A stretch of DNA of 64,000 nt from Bolinopsis microptera. Taxonomy: Eukaryota > Ctenophora > Tentaculata > Lobata > Bolinopsidae. A program made the translations under genes and the position numbers. The stretch lies in assembly GCF_026151205.1 (NCBI RefSeq), contig NC_087082.1, positions 14,479,365 to 14,543,364 of the forward strand. Reading direction: 5' to 3'. Under the pieces are notes generated by a model. The model ran no database searches and was not told the DNA's origin. It saw only the letters and a list, made by a program, of their open reading frames with translations. This document shows, piece by piece, positions 34,078 to 46,490 of the stretch; positions within the stretch are counted from its first letter, which is position 1; every line of letters begins with the position of its first letter.

Positions 34078-34817
34078 CTCTGTCTCCTGAACCCTGTACC
34101 GTATACTGTCTCCTGAACCCTGTACCGTATACTGTGTACTGAACCCTGGACCGTATACTGTGTACTGAACCCTGGACCGTATACTGTCTCCTGAACCCTG
34201 GACCGTATACTGTCTCCTGAACCCTGGACCGTATACTGTCTCCTGAACCCTGGACCGTATACTGTCTCCTGAACCCTGTACCGTATACTGTGTACTGAAC
34301 CCTGGACCGTATACTGTGTACTGAACCCTGGACCGTATACTGTGTACTGAACCCTGGACCGTATACTGTCTCCTGAACCCTGGACCGTATACTGTCTCCT
34401 GAACCCTGGACCGTATACTGTGTACTGAACCCTGGACCGTATACTGTCTCCTGAACCCTGGACCGTATACTGTCTCCTGAACCCTGGACCGTATACAGTC
34501 TCCTGAACCCTGGACCGTATACTGTGTACTGAACGTACGTGTACCGTACACCGTGTACTGAACGTACGTGTACCGTACACTGCGTACTGAACGTACGTGT
34601 ACCGTATACTGTGTACTGAACGTACGTGTACCGTACACTGCGTACTGAACGTACGTGTACCGTACACTGCGTACTGAACGTACGTGTACCGTACACCGTG
34701 TACTGAACGTACGTGTACCGTACACTGCGTACTGAACGTACGTGTACCGTACACTGCGTACTGAACGTACGTGTACCGTACACCGTGTACTGAACGTACG
34801 TGTACCGTACACCGTGT
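34078..34817. repeat. Two adjoining minisatellites, 26 bp and 29 bp
   Basis: The left part (to about 34530) is about 17 copies of GACCGTATACTGTCTCCTGA + ACCCTG (26 bp, with GTGTAC/TCTCCT variants). The right part is about ten copies of GTACCGTACACTGCGTACTG + AACGTACGT (29 bp). Both lengths are not divisible by three and have no stops on the minus strand, producing 252-284-codon minus-strand openings in all three frames. These are artefacts. Confidence 0.95.
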
Positions 34818-36201
34818 CTCATGAAAACTCACGTCTCTTATTGTGTGGTCTAAGATTGCGTTGTATAAAAAGGACTAATGACCCTTAACCACTAACCAGC
34901 GGCCTTTACAAGTTAACCCAGACAGTATCTCCACGCTATAGGACGCCAATAATCCCCCTGCAATATCTGTGAAGGTGTTGCTACTGAAAGCAGACCCCCT
35001 GTGATCTGCGGTATATTACAACAAACACAGCACCGTTATACGTGTTATTTGTAGTATTATGTGTTGTTTGTAGTATTGTTTGTAACGGTTGTTTCATTGT
35101 CTAAACTCTATCAATTTGCACCGTCTCTCCGGCTGGATCCTTGAACTCTTGAAAGCGTACTAAAACTCATAATATAATACATCACAACAGCCATGCCGCA
35201 CTTTATTGTTCTCTTATAGTCTGTAAGTGTCTCTATTGAGGGTTGTGAGCGCTTGTAGCTCAATATTCTTTTGTTAACGTGTGTTAATTGGTGGACAAGC
35301 ATTTCAACCTCTATTTTGAGCCGCCAAATTATCACCTAAAGGTACCTTATTTACAGCTGGTTAAATAATGGGTTCTATTTACCACCTAGTTTATTAATAT
35401 AGTCTATCAATCATGTCAGCAGCTGGTATTAAGATGATCTTAAAATCTTGCAATTCGTTTACTAAATTGTCATGAAAATTAAACGTTACATCAAAACTTT
35501 AAATAAGTCGTTGTTTGACTATTTGAAGGGTGCCCCAAACTTCAGGTGAAAGTGATCAGTACCCCGTTATGTCCTATACCAATTAAAACGTGTAATTAAG
35601 CGTATGCCATATAGCAGTTGCCACAATATATCAGTTATAAGTTGCCACGTTGCCACAGTTACCAGGTTGCCACAGTTACCAGGTTGCCACAGTTACCAGG
35701 TTGCCACAGTTACCAGGTTGCCACAGTTACCAGGTTGCCACAGTTACCAGGTTGCCACAATATATCAGTTATAAGTTGCGATCGTATACCCGACTTGTGC
35801 GGCCTCTTTTTGACAGCCATCCATCAGAAATCTCACTGTTGTTACGTGCTTTGTTAGCTCTAACAGAAGGTTTGAGCTACTAATACTGCATTTTTTAGCG
35901 TACTTAACGGACTTCTTATTGTAGGGTTTCTTTGTTGACGTACATTTCCGCGAACTGCTCCTAGTTTATACGATTTCTTATAGTCCCTGTGACGCTATTT
36001 TAGAACTTATTTTAAAGTTTTTGTTGTACTTTATAGTGAAAGTAGTAGATTAACGATATCACCAAAACTCGTTGTTATTTTAAGATAATGAGTCAGGTGT
36101 CACTGGGGAAGTGTGGTGTGGAGAGGGCAGTACTCCAGCACAGCTTCTGACAGCACGCTTTACTTGTCTCTATTTAAGCTCTAGTAGCTGCTAGAACTAT
36201 T
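34818..36201. other. Intron with a 17-bp array
   Basis: About six copies of GTTGCCACAGTTACCAG at 35655-35757, flanked by ATATCAGTTATAAGTTGC on both sides. No exon supported. Confidence 0.6.
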
Positions 36202-37929
36202 TTATCTAGCTGCAATCAGTACCTGACATTCAGACTGCTCGGGTTGCTTGCGGAGTTTAACACACTTATCTAGCTGCAATCAGTACCTGACATTCAGACT
36301 GCTCGGGTTGCTTGCGGAGTTTAACACACTTATCTAGCTGCAATCAGTACCTGACATTCAGACTGCTTGGGTTGCTTGCGGAGTTTAACACACTTATCTA
36401 GCTGCAATCAGTACCTGACATTCAGACTGCTTGGGTTGCTTGCGGAGTTTAACACACTTATCTAGCTGCAATCAGTACCTGACATTCAGACTGCTTGGGT
36501 TGCTTGCGGAGATTATCACACTTATCTAGCTGCAATCAGTACCTGACAATCAGACTGCTTGGGTTGCTTGCGGAGTTTAACACACTTATCTAGCTGCAAT
36601 CAGTACCTGACAATCAGACTGCTTGGGTTGCTTGCGGAGTTTAACACACTTATCTAGCTGCAATCAGTACCTGACAATCAGACTGCTTGGGTTGCTTGCG
36701 GAGTTTAACACACTTATCTAGCTGCAATCAGTACCTGACAATCAGACTGCTTGGGTTGCTTGCGGAGTTTAACACACTTATCTAGCTGCAATCAGTACCT
36801 GACAATCAGACTGCTTGGGTTGCTTGCGGAGTTTAACACACTTATCTAGCTGCAATCAGTACCTGACAATCAGACTGCTTGGGTTGCTTGCGGAGTTTAA
36901 CACACTTATCTAGCTGCAATCAGTACCTGACATCCAGACTGCTTGGGTTGCTTGCGGAGTTTAACACACTTATCTAGCTGCAATCAGTACCTGACAATCA
37001 GACTGCTTGGGTTGCTTGCGGAGTTTATCACACTTCTGTAGCTGCAATCAGTACCTGACATTCAGACTGCTTGGGTTGCTTGCGGAGTTTAACACACTTA
37101 TCTAGCTGCAATCAGTACCTGACATTCAGACTGCTTGGGTTGCTTGCGGAGTTTGACACACTTATCTAGCTGCAATCAGTACCTGACATTCAGACTGCTC
37201 GGGTTGCTTGCGGAGTTTAACACACTTATCTAGCTGCAATCAGTACCTGACAATCAGACTGCTTGGGTTGCTTGCGGAGTTTAACACACTTATCTAGCTG
37301 CAATCAGTACCTGACAATCAGACTGCTTGCGGAGTTTAACACACTTATCTAGCTGCAATCAGTGCCTGACATTCAGACTGCTCGGGTTGCTTGCGGAGTT
37401 TAACACACTTATCTAGCTGCAATCAGTACCTGACAATCAGACTGCTTGGGTTGCTTGCGGAGTTTAACACACTTATCTAGCTGCAATCAGTACCTGACAA
37501 TCAGACTGCTTGGGTTGCTTGCGGAGTTTAACACACTTATCTAGCTGCAATCAGTACCTGACAATCAGACTGCTCGGGTTGCTTGCGGAGTTTAACACAC
37601 TTATCTAGCTGCAATCAGTACCTGACATTCAGACTGCTCGGGTTGCTTGCGGAGCTTAACACACTTATCTAGCTGCAATCAGTACCTGACAATCAGACTG
37701 CTCGGGTTGCTTGCGGAGTTTAACACACTTATCTAGCTGCAATCAGTACCTGACAATCAGACTGCTTGGGTTGCTTGCGGAGTTTAACACACTTATCTAG
37801 CTGCAATCAGTACCTGACAATCAGACTGCTTGGGTTGCTTGCGGAGTTTAACACACTTATCTAGCTGCAATCAGTACCTGACATTCAGACTGCTCGGGTT
37901 GCTTGCGGAGTTTATCACACTTCTGTAGC
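36202..37929. repeat. 64-bp minisatellite, 27 copies
   Basis: The unit includes TTATCTAGCTGCAATCAGTA, CCTGACAATCAGACTGCT and TGGGTTGCTTGCGGAGTTTA. Variants (ACATTC/ACAATC, TCGGG/TTGGG) are mixed along the array, showing repeated block duplication. One copy lost GGGTTGCTT (near 37325). A lone copy sits 1.1 kb away at 39040-39088. Confidence 0.97.
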
Positions 37930-39210
37930 TGAGTATCTGTTGTAGGTTCTCACTTCTTAGTTGCTAATTATAATTTTCTTACTGTAGTGCCCAAAGTTGC
38001 TATTTTATATGTTTAAACTTTATAATTACTAGCAGGAACCCGTCTTACCCTAAAGTGGTGTCAAGACTCGAGAGACTAAAATAATTATTACCTATTTAAT
38101 TCGCGTTTTTGACACCACTTGAGAGTCCAAATTTTGGGCACTAAAATTCTTATTCCTTGGCCAATTTTTTATTTTTTCATGCTGATTCGAAGGCCATTAA
38201 AGCATTTGACCCAGTCAAAAAAGTTTCAGTTGTATATCTTTTACGGTTTTTGCGGAAAGTCGCGTTAAAGTTGATGCCGTTGTGTCAGTAAAATGGCACG
38301 GATATATACACATATATATATATATATCGTCTCGCTATATATATAGTAAGATATTAATATATATTTTACAATTATGTACTACTAGTACTACTAGAACTTA
38401 AAAGCTAGCTCATAATAGTAGCTCACTTTCACTATATAGTATATTCCAGTTTTTCAGTACCTCAAGGGTTTGTGCTCTTCCCTTCACAGTCACTGTTTAC
38501 TAAACAATGTTTACCCCTGCAATTTGTCCTTTACCGAATACCGATCTAAAAAACACTTAAGTTAAAAGTAAACTTAAAAGGTTTTGTAAGAATTAATAAG
38601 CTACAAAAGTGAGTAAACACAGTCTTAATTGCGTTTCGAAGGGCCAGAAGTCTTGAAAAATAATATGTGGAGACGTGGAATGTTCACCTAATTCTACGCA
38701 CGATAAAAGGTTCCACGTTTAGTTATTATATTTCAATACTGAAAGTTTTCTTTGTTTCTCATGCACATTTCTATACGTCTACAAAACTAACAAAATGAGC
38801 CGTATTTAATTTCCGTCTGAGAAAACTTATCCGGTTTTTGTGACTAGCCTGTTATATTTGTCAAGAATTAGGCTTGCTTCAACAGCTTCAGATGCGTGTG
38901 CCAAGTTTTAGAGATGACAAGTCAGTGTTTTATACTTGGCGTCACGTGACAGGTCAGTGTTTTACTCGGTGCTAAGAATGAACACAAAGCATGTCTAGAG
39001 GTAGAAACAATTAAGATAGATATAATATCAACATACAATCAGTACCTGACAATCAGACTGCTCGGGTTGCTTGCGGAGTTTAACATACCGTGTTCAACTG
39101 TACTGCAAGTGTTGAGTTATTGGAATGTCACTGGGGGGTACAGTAACAGGTATTGACACTGAAACGCGTAAAGTTTTACTCTTTGTGGTGATCACATCAC
39201 ACGTGACACG
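37930..39210. other. Intron, with one stray 64-bp unit
   Basis: Includes a TATATA microsatellite near 38305-38350 and the stray unit at 39040-39088. Confidence 0.6.
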
Positions 39211-40975
39211 TCTGTCTTTATTGCAGCACACTGTGACACAGCTGCTCACTTGTCTCTGTCTTTATTGCAGCACACTGTGACACAGCTGCTCACTTGTCTC
39301 TGTCTTTATTGCAGCACACTGTGACACAGCTGCTCACTTGTCTCTGTCTTTATTGCAGCACACTGTGACACAGCTGCTCACTTGTCTCTGTCTTTATTGC
39401 AGCACACTGTGACACAGCTGCTCACTTGTCTCTGTCTTTATTGCAGCACACTGTGACACAGCTGCTCACTTGTCTCTGTCTTTATTGCAGCACACTGTGA
39501 CACAGCTGCTCACTTGTCTCTGTCTTTATTGCAGCACACTGTGACACAGCTGCTCACTTGTCTCTGTCTTTATTGCAGCACACTGCGACACAGCTGCTCA
39601 CTTGTCTCTGTCTTTATTGCAGCACACTGTGACACAGCTGCTCACTTGTCTCTGTCTTTATTGCAGCACACTGTGACACAGCTGCTCACTTGTCTCTGTC
39701 TTTATTGCAGCACACTGTGACACAGCTGCTCACTTGTCTCTGTCTTTATTGCAGCACACTGTGACACAGCTGCTCACTTGTCTCTGTCTTTATTGCAGCA
39801 CACTGTGACACAGCTGCTCACTTGTCTCTGTCTTTATTGCAGCACACTGTGACACAGCTGCTCACTTGTCTCTGTCTTTATTGCAGCACACTGTGACACA
39901 GCTGCTCACTTGTCTCTGTCTTTATTGCAGCACACTGTGACACAGCTGCTCACTTGTCTCTGTCTTTATTGCAGCACACTGTGACACAGCTGCTCACTTG
40001 TCTCTGTCTTTATTGCAGCACACTGTGACACAGCTGCTCACTTGTCTCTGTCTTTATTGCAGCACACTGTGACACAGCTGCTCACTTGTCTCTGTCTTTA
40101 TTGCAGCACACTGTGACACAGCTGCTCACTTGTCTCTGTCTTTATTGCAGCACACTGTGACACAGCTGCTCACTTGTCTCTGTCTTTATTGCAGCACACT
40201 GTGACACAGCTGCTCACTTGTCTCTGTCTTTATTGCAGCACACTGTGACACAGCTGCTCACTTGTCTCTGTCTTTATTGCAGCACACTGTGACACAGCTG
40301 CTCACTTGTCTCTGTCTTTATTGCAGCACACTGTGACACAGCTGCTCACTTGTCTCTGTCTTTATTGCAGCACACTGTGACACAGCTGCTCACTTGTCTC
40401 TGTCTTTATTGCAGCACACTGTGACACAGCTGCTCACTTGTCTCTGTCTTTATTGCAGCACACTGTGACACAGCTGCTCACTTGTCTCTGTCTTTATTGC
40501 AGCACACTGTGACACAGCTGCTCACTTGTCTCTGTCTTTATTGCAGCACACTGTGACACAGCTGCTCACTTGTCTCTGTCTTTATTGCAGCACACTGTGA
40601 CACAGCTGCTCACTTGTCTCTGTCTTTATTGCAGCACACTGTGACACAGCTGCTCACTTGTCTCTGTCTTTATTGCAGCACACTGTGACACAGCTGCTCA
40701 CTTGTCTCTGTCTTTATTGCAGCACACTGTGACACAGCTGCTCACTTGTCTCTGTCTTTATTGCAGCACACTGTGACACAGCTGCTCACTTGTCTCTGTC
40801 TTTATTGCAGCACACTGTGACACAGCTGCTCACTTGTCTCTGTCTTTATTGCAGCACACTGTGACACAGCTGCTCACTTGTCTCTGTCTTTATTGCAGCA
40901 CACTGTGACACAGCTGCTCACTTGTCTCTGTCTTTATTGCAGCACACTGTGACACAGCTGCTCACTTGTCTCTGC
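39211..40975 (+). repeat. 44-bp minisatellite, 40 acceptor-like units
   Basis: Each unit is CACACTGTGACACAGCTGCT + CACTTGTCTCTGTCTTTATTGCAG, a near-ideal polypyrimidine tract plus CAG. The acceptor-like AGs fall at 39226 and every 44 bp to 40942. Units are virtually identical (one T-to-C at 39585). After the last unit a 49-codon frame reads on (LSLPVFTSLETPSTLSEF...) but its phase does not match the adjacent exons and no strong donor follows. Confidence 0.97.
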
Positions 40976-41520
40976 CAGTTTTCACTTCATTGGAAACTCC
41001 CTCGACTCTTAGTGAATTCACCATGTTACGTTACACCGCAGTAACAGGTGCCTCGTTCTATCCACATTATCCCAAGACGGCACCATTATTTTTATTTTAA
41101 CGTCTCCTCTTGTTATAATTTCTTCAGATAAAGTACTGTTAGTTATTACCGAGCACGAGGCACATGGTAGTTTGCTTTATCAGCGTAAAGTGCTTTGTTA
41201 GTTCTCTAGTTTTCAGTTATCTAGTAACTATTCGAGGCCCTGAGGGAGAGAGCAGTGGAACTAGCTGTTTAGTCACGGAATCTCACGGGTTTATGAAACT
41301 CTCGTATGAATGTGAACATGTCCCAGTGACTATATCATGACTACATAATATGTAGTCATATGTAATTATAACATAATAATTCATAATCTACATGTTGTAT
41401 TGAACGTGTGGCCGAGTCCACGATATCTTTTCATTATTCTACGCTTTAATTTCAGATCTCCATGTGGTTCTGTTTACCATGCCCAAAGTTCATTGTCAGT
41501 GCGTCCGTTTGTTTGTAATT
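40976..41520. other. Intron, nothing firm
   Basis: An open stretch from the 44-bp array runs to a TAA near 41100 with a GCA|GTAACA possible donor at about 41039. I leave it uncalled. Confidence 0.35.
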
Positions 41521-42180
41521 GTCAGTGTGTCCGTACGTTTGTCAGTGTGTCCGTACGTTTGTCAGTGTGTCCGTACGTTTGTCAGTGTGTCCGTATGTTT
41601 GTCAATGTGTCCGTACGTTTGTCAGTGTGTCCGTATGTTTGTCAATGTGTCCGTACGTTTGTCAGTGTGTCCGTACGTTTGTCAGTGTGTCCGTATGTTT
41701 GTCAGTGTGTCCGTATGTTTGTCAATGTGTCCGTACGTTTGTCAGTGTGTCCGTACGTTTGTCAGTGTGTCCGTATGTTTGTCAATGTGTCTGTACGTTT
41801 GTCAGTGTGTCCGTACGTTTGTCAGTGTGTCCGTATGTTTGTCAGTGTGTCCGTACGTTTGTCAGTGTGTCCGTACGTTTTTCAGTGTGTCTGTATGTTT
41901 GTCAGTGTGTCCGTACGTTTGTCAGTGTGTCCGTACGTTCGTCAGTGTGTCCGTACGTTTGTCAGTGTGTCCGTATGTTTGCCAATGTGTCCGTATGTTT
42001 GTCAATGTGTCCGTACGTTTGTCAGTGTGTCCGTACGTTTGTCAGTATGTCCGTATGTTTGTCAGTGTGTCCGTATGTTTGTCAGTGTGTCCGTATGTTT
42101 GTCAGTGTGTCCGTACGTTTGTCAGTGTGTCCGTATGTTTGTCAGTGTGTCCGTATGTTTGTCAGTGTGTCCGTATGTTT
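41521..42180. repeat. 20-bp minisatellite, 33 copies
   Basis: The unit is GTCAGTGTGTCCGTACGTTT with C/T and A/G variants. Since 20 is not a multiple of three and the unit has no stop in plus frames, all three plus frames are open for 232-278 codons (SVCPYVCQCVR...). Not a gene. Confidence 0.97.
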
Positions 42181-44570
42181 TTCCGCGGAAAAACACGTGC
42201 GTCCGCAGGTGTGGTAGTCAGTCCGTCTTTGCGTAACTCGCTTTTGTGCTGTTCTCGTCGACCATCCTGCGTTTATAGAGCCAGCATGAATCACTGATAA
42301 TTGTGAATCTAAATGTTAATTTTGCGACATTGTGTTAGCGTCACATGAATAAACGTTATTGTTTTTTACAAAAGAAAGTTAATTTATAAATTATATGTAA
42401 TATAATAATAAATTATAAGTTAATTTATAAGGTATGATCAGTTTCGAACGTGATGATATAAATTAACATTTGATAACAGATCCACACTGATCGTGATCCT
42501 TCCTGAATGTTCCTACTCAAAGTCCACAAAGCCCCCAGAAGTACGATTATAGGGATATGAAATCAGTCGACTGAGACTCTGTGTTTAAACTCTAATCTCC
42601 TCTGCTACATGATTATGTTTCAGCAGCTCAATTAAGAGGTTATTATCTATACAGGACACAGTACTCAGTATTTACGTCTTCAGTTTACAAGTCAGTGAAA
42701 CACAAACATACTATGTGGGGGGACTACAGACCCCCTCAAAGTCCTTTTCAACGTTACTGCCAGGTTAAATAGCACTCAATAAATGTAATAGATTTGTAGT
42801 GTTGTAATTAGTTTAAAACCTGCTTGAGGTCGGGGTTGTGTTACCTGCGGGCCGTCGGACGGGCTTGAACATACTCTATTCTAATTAACGTTAATCAGAT
42901 TGTTAAATTTGATTAGACAGTTGTTAATTAGACAGTACAGTGCAGCTTGAGCTGTCTCTCGACATTCTCCTGTTCTGTTGAGACTTGAAATATTCGAGTC
43001 CCTTTGTGCTGTACTCTTACTGCGTTACGAATTTGTCTTTGTGCGTACGAGGCTGCGACAAAATGCGAATATTTTATATTTCTACTTATCTTTACTTATT
43101 CCGAATATGCCTATTCTTTCTTTGGTTATAATACAGTCGAACCTTCATATCATAACATAAAGGTGTTACTGTAGTTCTAATTTATCGATTTTAATGTGTT
43201 CAATATTTGTCCGCTCCTACGTTTTTTAAATTTATTGATTAATAATCGTGAGTTCGAGAGTTACGGAGCATTGAAACCCCGAAAGTACACATCGTCAGAT
43301 AACTTAGTTTTCGTTGTCAGACTGAGACGCACGTTACAGTAATAGGTACTATAATAAATTAGTCATCATCAGAAATGCGACATTTCAGTTATGAACCGAA
43401 TGGGAAACAACACGATATGTCCTTAATGATTAATGTGGAATTCTTCAAATTTCTCTTTATAGTTTGTCGGGGATGTTTTCCGGCTAAAAATCTACACCAA
43501 AATAATTGACTTGAGTGTCTTGGAACACCGGCCCTTCCCATGTTATCAACTATCAAGCACTGGAATCCAGTACAAGTTGATCAAAGATGTTACAAATCTG
43601 AGCAATTGTTACATTATAATGTCCGATGTGCATTGTGTAATGCTATACCTGGTATTCGATGGAATCTAGTTCGTCATCATTGATTTTCACATTATTGATA
43701 TTCGGCATTTACTGCGATATTTTCAATTTACCGACCATTACTATTATAAAACAATTAATAAATTTGATTGTTTTACGAATCTTGCGGGACTAGCTGACGT
43801 TGTCTATTATAAATGAAATATGCACAATGGCATCTATTCGAGAAACATCGCTTTAAAAAAGTAATCCCAATCACCTGACTTCCTCAGGCGGGGACCAGTC
43901 AAAGAACAATTAAATGATATTTTCAAAAGATAATTACTTTTCTTTGAATATGATATATATCCGCAATATGGCACAACGATAGAAAAGTTGGTTTCATTTC
44001 TGCCGTATCGAAGTTATTTAGTTGTGTTGGTCGCCACAAAGAAACGGTCTGTCGCTACCGATGTGTTACAGCTTTTTTAATGATATATCATATCTATATC
44101 ATGTTCTCAAAAAGGATTTGATTCAAATTTGTTTTTCATGAAAATCATCCGGAAAGCTTGCAATTAAGTAAAATATAGTAGTTAATTAATATGCACCATA
44201 TTGATTATTGCGAACTTTAGCTTGTGAGCCTAATTCTGAATACAGCGACAATTCTTTACCTCTGTTTATCATTGACTCTGAGCCTGCATTATGATCATTA
44301 TGATGATCTGATTAAGTTTATATCTTGCTGACAGTTTTCAATCCCGTTCTATCCGGATATTACCAGTCGGTAATACGAGTAATGCGAGTAATGCGAGTGT
44401 CTGTAATAAGTACAGACAGTCTCAAACCTGCACTAAGCATTAGTGTCTAGCTCTTGTTTCTATTTTATAGGATTACAGTAGAGGTGTCATTCCTCCCAAA
44501 TTACAGTTTATTCTACTAAATTACTGTACAACTTTGTCAAGGTGCTTGTCTCTAGTCCTTACTTCCTGGT
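42181..44570. other. Intron, nothing firm
   Basis: At 43459 an acceptor-like tctctttatag is followed by 68 open codons (FVGDVFRLKIYTK...) with no good donor; probably chance. The remainder is AT-rich unique sequence. Confidence 0.4.
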
Positions 44571-44815
44571 GACTTACCCTGCTGTAACCATGGTAACCTC
44601 TTAATTGTGTCACTGTAACCATGGTTACCTCTTAATTCTATCACTGTAACCATGGTTACCTCTTAATTCTATCACTGTAACCATGGTAACCGGCGACCGT
44701 CCTTTCTAACTTTATATTTCTGTCTGCAGTTACTTGCTGATGATTGCAGACAGTGACGGGGGTTACCATGGTTACAGCGATAGAGTTAAGGGGTTACCAT
44801 GGTTACAGTGACAGA
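44571..44815. repeat. Foldback cluster of six GTAACCATGGT(A/T)AC palindromes
   Basis: Fourteen-base palindromes lie at 44584, 44615, 44646, 44677 (GTAACCATGG-) and 44762, 44793 (GTTACCATGGTTAC). The left four repeat every 31 bp, and the right two are an inverted copy of the same unit, around a CTGTCTGCAG...CTGCAGACAG-like centre at 44718-44753. Confidence 0.85.
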
Positions 44816-46380
44816 GCAAGAAGGAGTGGTTGGTTCTTTGTAAAGGACACCATCTCTGGAGTTGTTACGTTCTATCTTTTTTAGCCTTCTCGTTAGCTCT
44901 GTTTACTTTCTAACTTCTATCTGAAACATTGCAGAGTCCACTTATAGAAAATTATTGTTATTGTTTCAGTTTAGTCATGTCCCTCTATCATGCTCTTATG
45001 AGGTTATTTGTTACACAGAACGTTATATTGGGGTTCTAAAAAATGAGTGATGCTCTTTGTTGAGAATATTGTATACTATTATTACTTGCTGACACCATGT
45101 TATAGTTGTTACATTGTACAAGATCTAGCGATAGAGAAACACTGGGGTTTCTAAAAATAGTACGTGTCCTCCATATTTAGAATTGGAGCCTCACCAGTCG
45201 ACCACTTTATTTTTGGAGTTATTGTTGCCGCCTCCACATTTGAAGCTATTTGCTATGTATGTCATAACCTCACCATTACTAAATACTTAAATAATATGCA
45301 ACTTTTATACGAGTAATTAAGGTACGAAAACGGGAAATCTACTCTAATTTATGAATAAAAGATTTACTATTTATGTTCTTTTGCTTTGTCCTAAAATAAG
45401 TGTAGTGTAGTAATTCTGGTGCCTGGTGGCTTTAAATAGATTATAGATGCACTGTAACTACAAAATGAGTTTGTTATAAGTTTAGCTTAGTTTTGGTCAT
45501 CTTAGATGCAATAATGGACAATGATGGAGCGAAGGCTGATAATTCAAATTAGATTGAAACATTACTGAGATTCTGCTAACTGTGCGATTTTCTACTGATT
45601 CTACTGATGTTCATTGGCAACAGTATGTACCACACCGCTTCTTCGTGTTAATTATACCAATTTCAGACCCTCTCAATCCCTTCAAATATATCTGGTTGTA
45701 TATAATATGGTAGATACAATTACAGCTGTACCCACAACTAATCTCGAACCGATTCATAGTGCACGCACCCTTGGGAGTCGAGCTTGCTCGTTGATTATTA
45801 CTTTAGTAGATTATCGTGTGCTAATACTACATTCACATCACTACTCAACGATACCCCCCCCCCCCCCCCCCCCCCCCTATTACATTAACAGCTGATGAAA
45901 TTTAAATACTGCCATTAAAGTTACTGTAGATAATTTTAATACACTACTTTACGAGCGGTGTACAGTGTTTAATAAAATGTGGTCACATTGTTCTCTCTGG
46001 TCTCTCTATACTTCTATCAGGAACTTTAGAGTCTTTAAAGCATCCCTGTAGTCTCTCTGTAGTCTCTCTGTAGTCCCGAACGGGGCAAGACCTTACTTTT
46101 TTTCTTAAGCGGACTCCGTTTCGGCGGAATTGGTATGTAATCACACTGACCCGCTTATTGCTTTATGCGTATAATATAGCAATAAATATGTAAATATTAA
46201 CGTGTGTTAATAATGTTATAATAATAAAGGGGCTGCATTGTGATGCATCGTTAGAGATGCTCTTTGTTGATAATATTATACTACTATTTAGTACTATCAC
46301 TAATATACTTACTGGCACCCTGTTATAGTTAGATAGTTGTGTATATCAGTATTCAGTACAACCCTTTGTTCGCACTATTT
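44816..46380. other. Intron with a poly-C tract
   Basis: An uninterrupted C run of about 25 bases lies near 45852-45877. No exon supported. Confidence 0.6.
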
Positions 46381-46490
46381 AGTGCGGGTTTATTTGGCGT
46401 TAAGTGCGGGTTTATTTGGCGTTAAGTGCGGGTTTATTTGGCGTTCAGTGCGGTTTTATTTGGCGTTCAGTGCGGGTTTAGCTGCACTTC
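46381..46490. repeat. 22-bp AGTGCGGGTTTATTTGGCGTTA array, 5 copies
   Basis: Five near-identical 22-bp units; they open one plus frame by repetition only. Confidence 0.95.

Noticed and set aside
33968-34832. Three minus-strand open frames of 252-284 codons
   Set aside because: Product of the 26-bp and 29-bp satellites, which lack stops on the minus strand in every frame.
41400-42297. Three overlapping plus-strand open frames of 232-278 codons (Cys/Val/Arg-rich)
   Set aside because: All three frames are open because a 20-bp unit without stop codons is repeated 33 times; no splice or start context and no real codon bias.
43459-43670. 68 open codons after tctctttatag
   Set aside because: No acceptable donor and no recognisable motif; openings of this length are expected by chance in 64 kb of AT-rich DNA.
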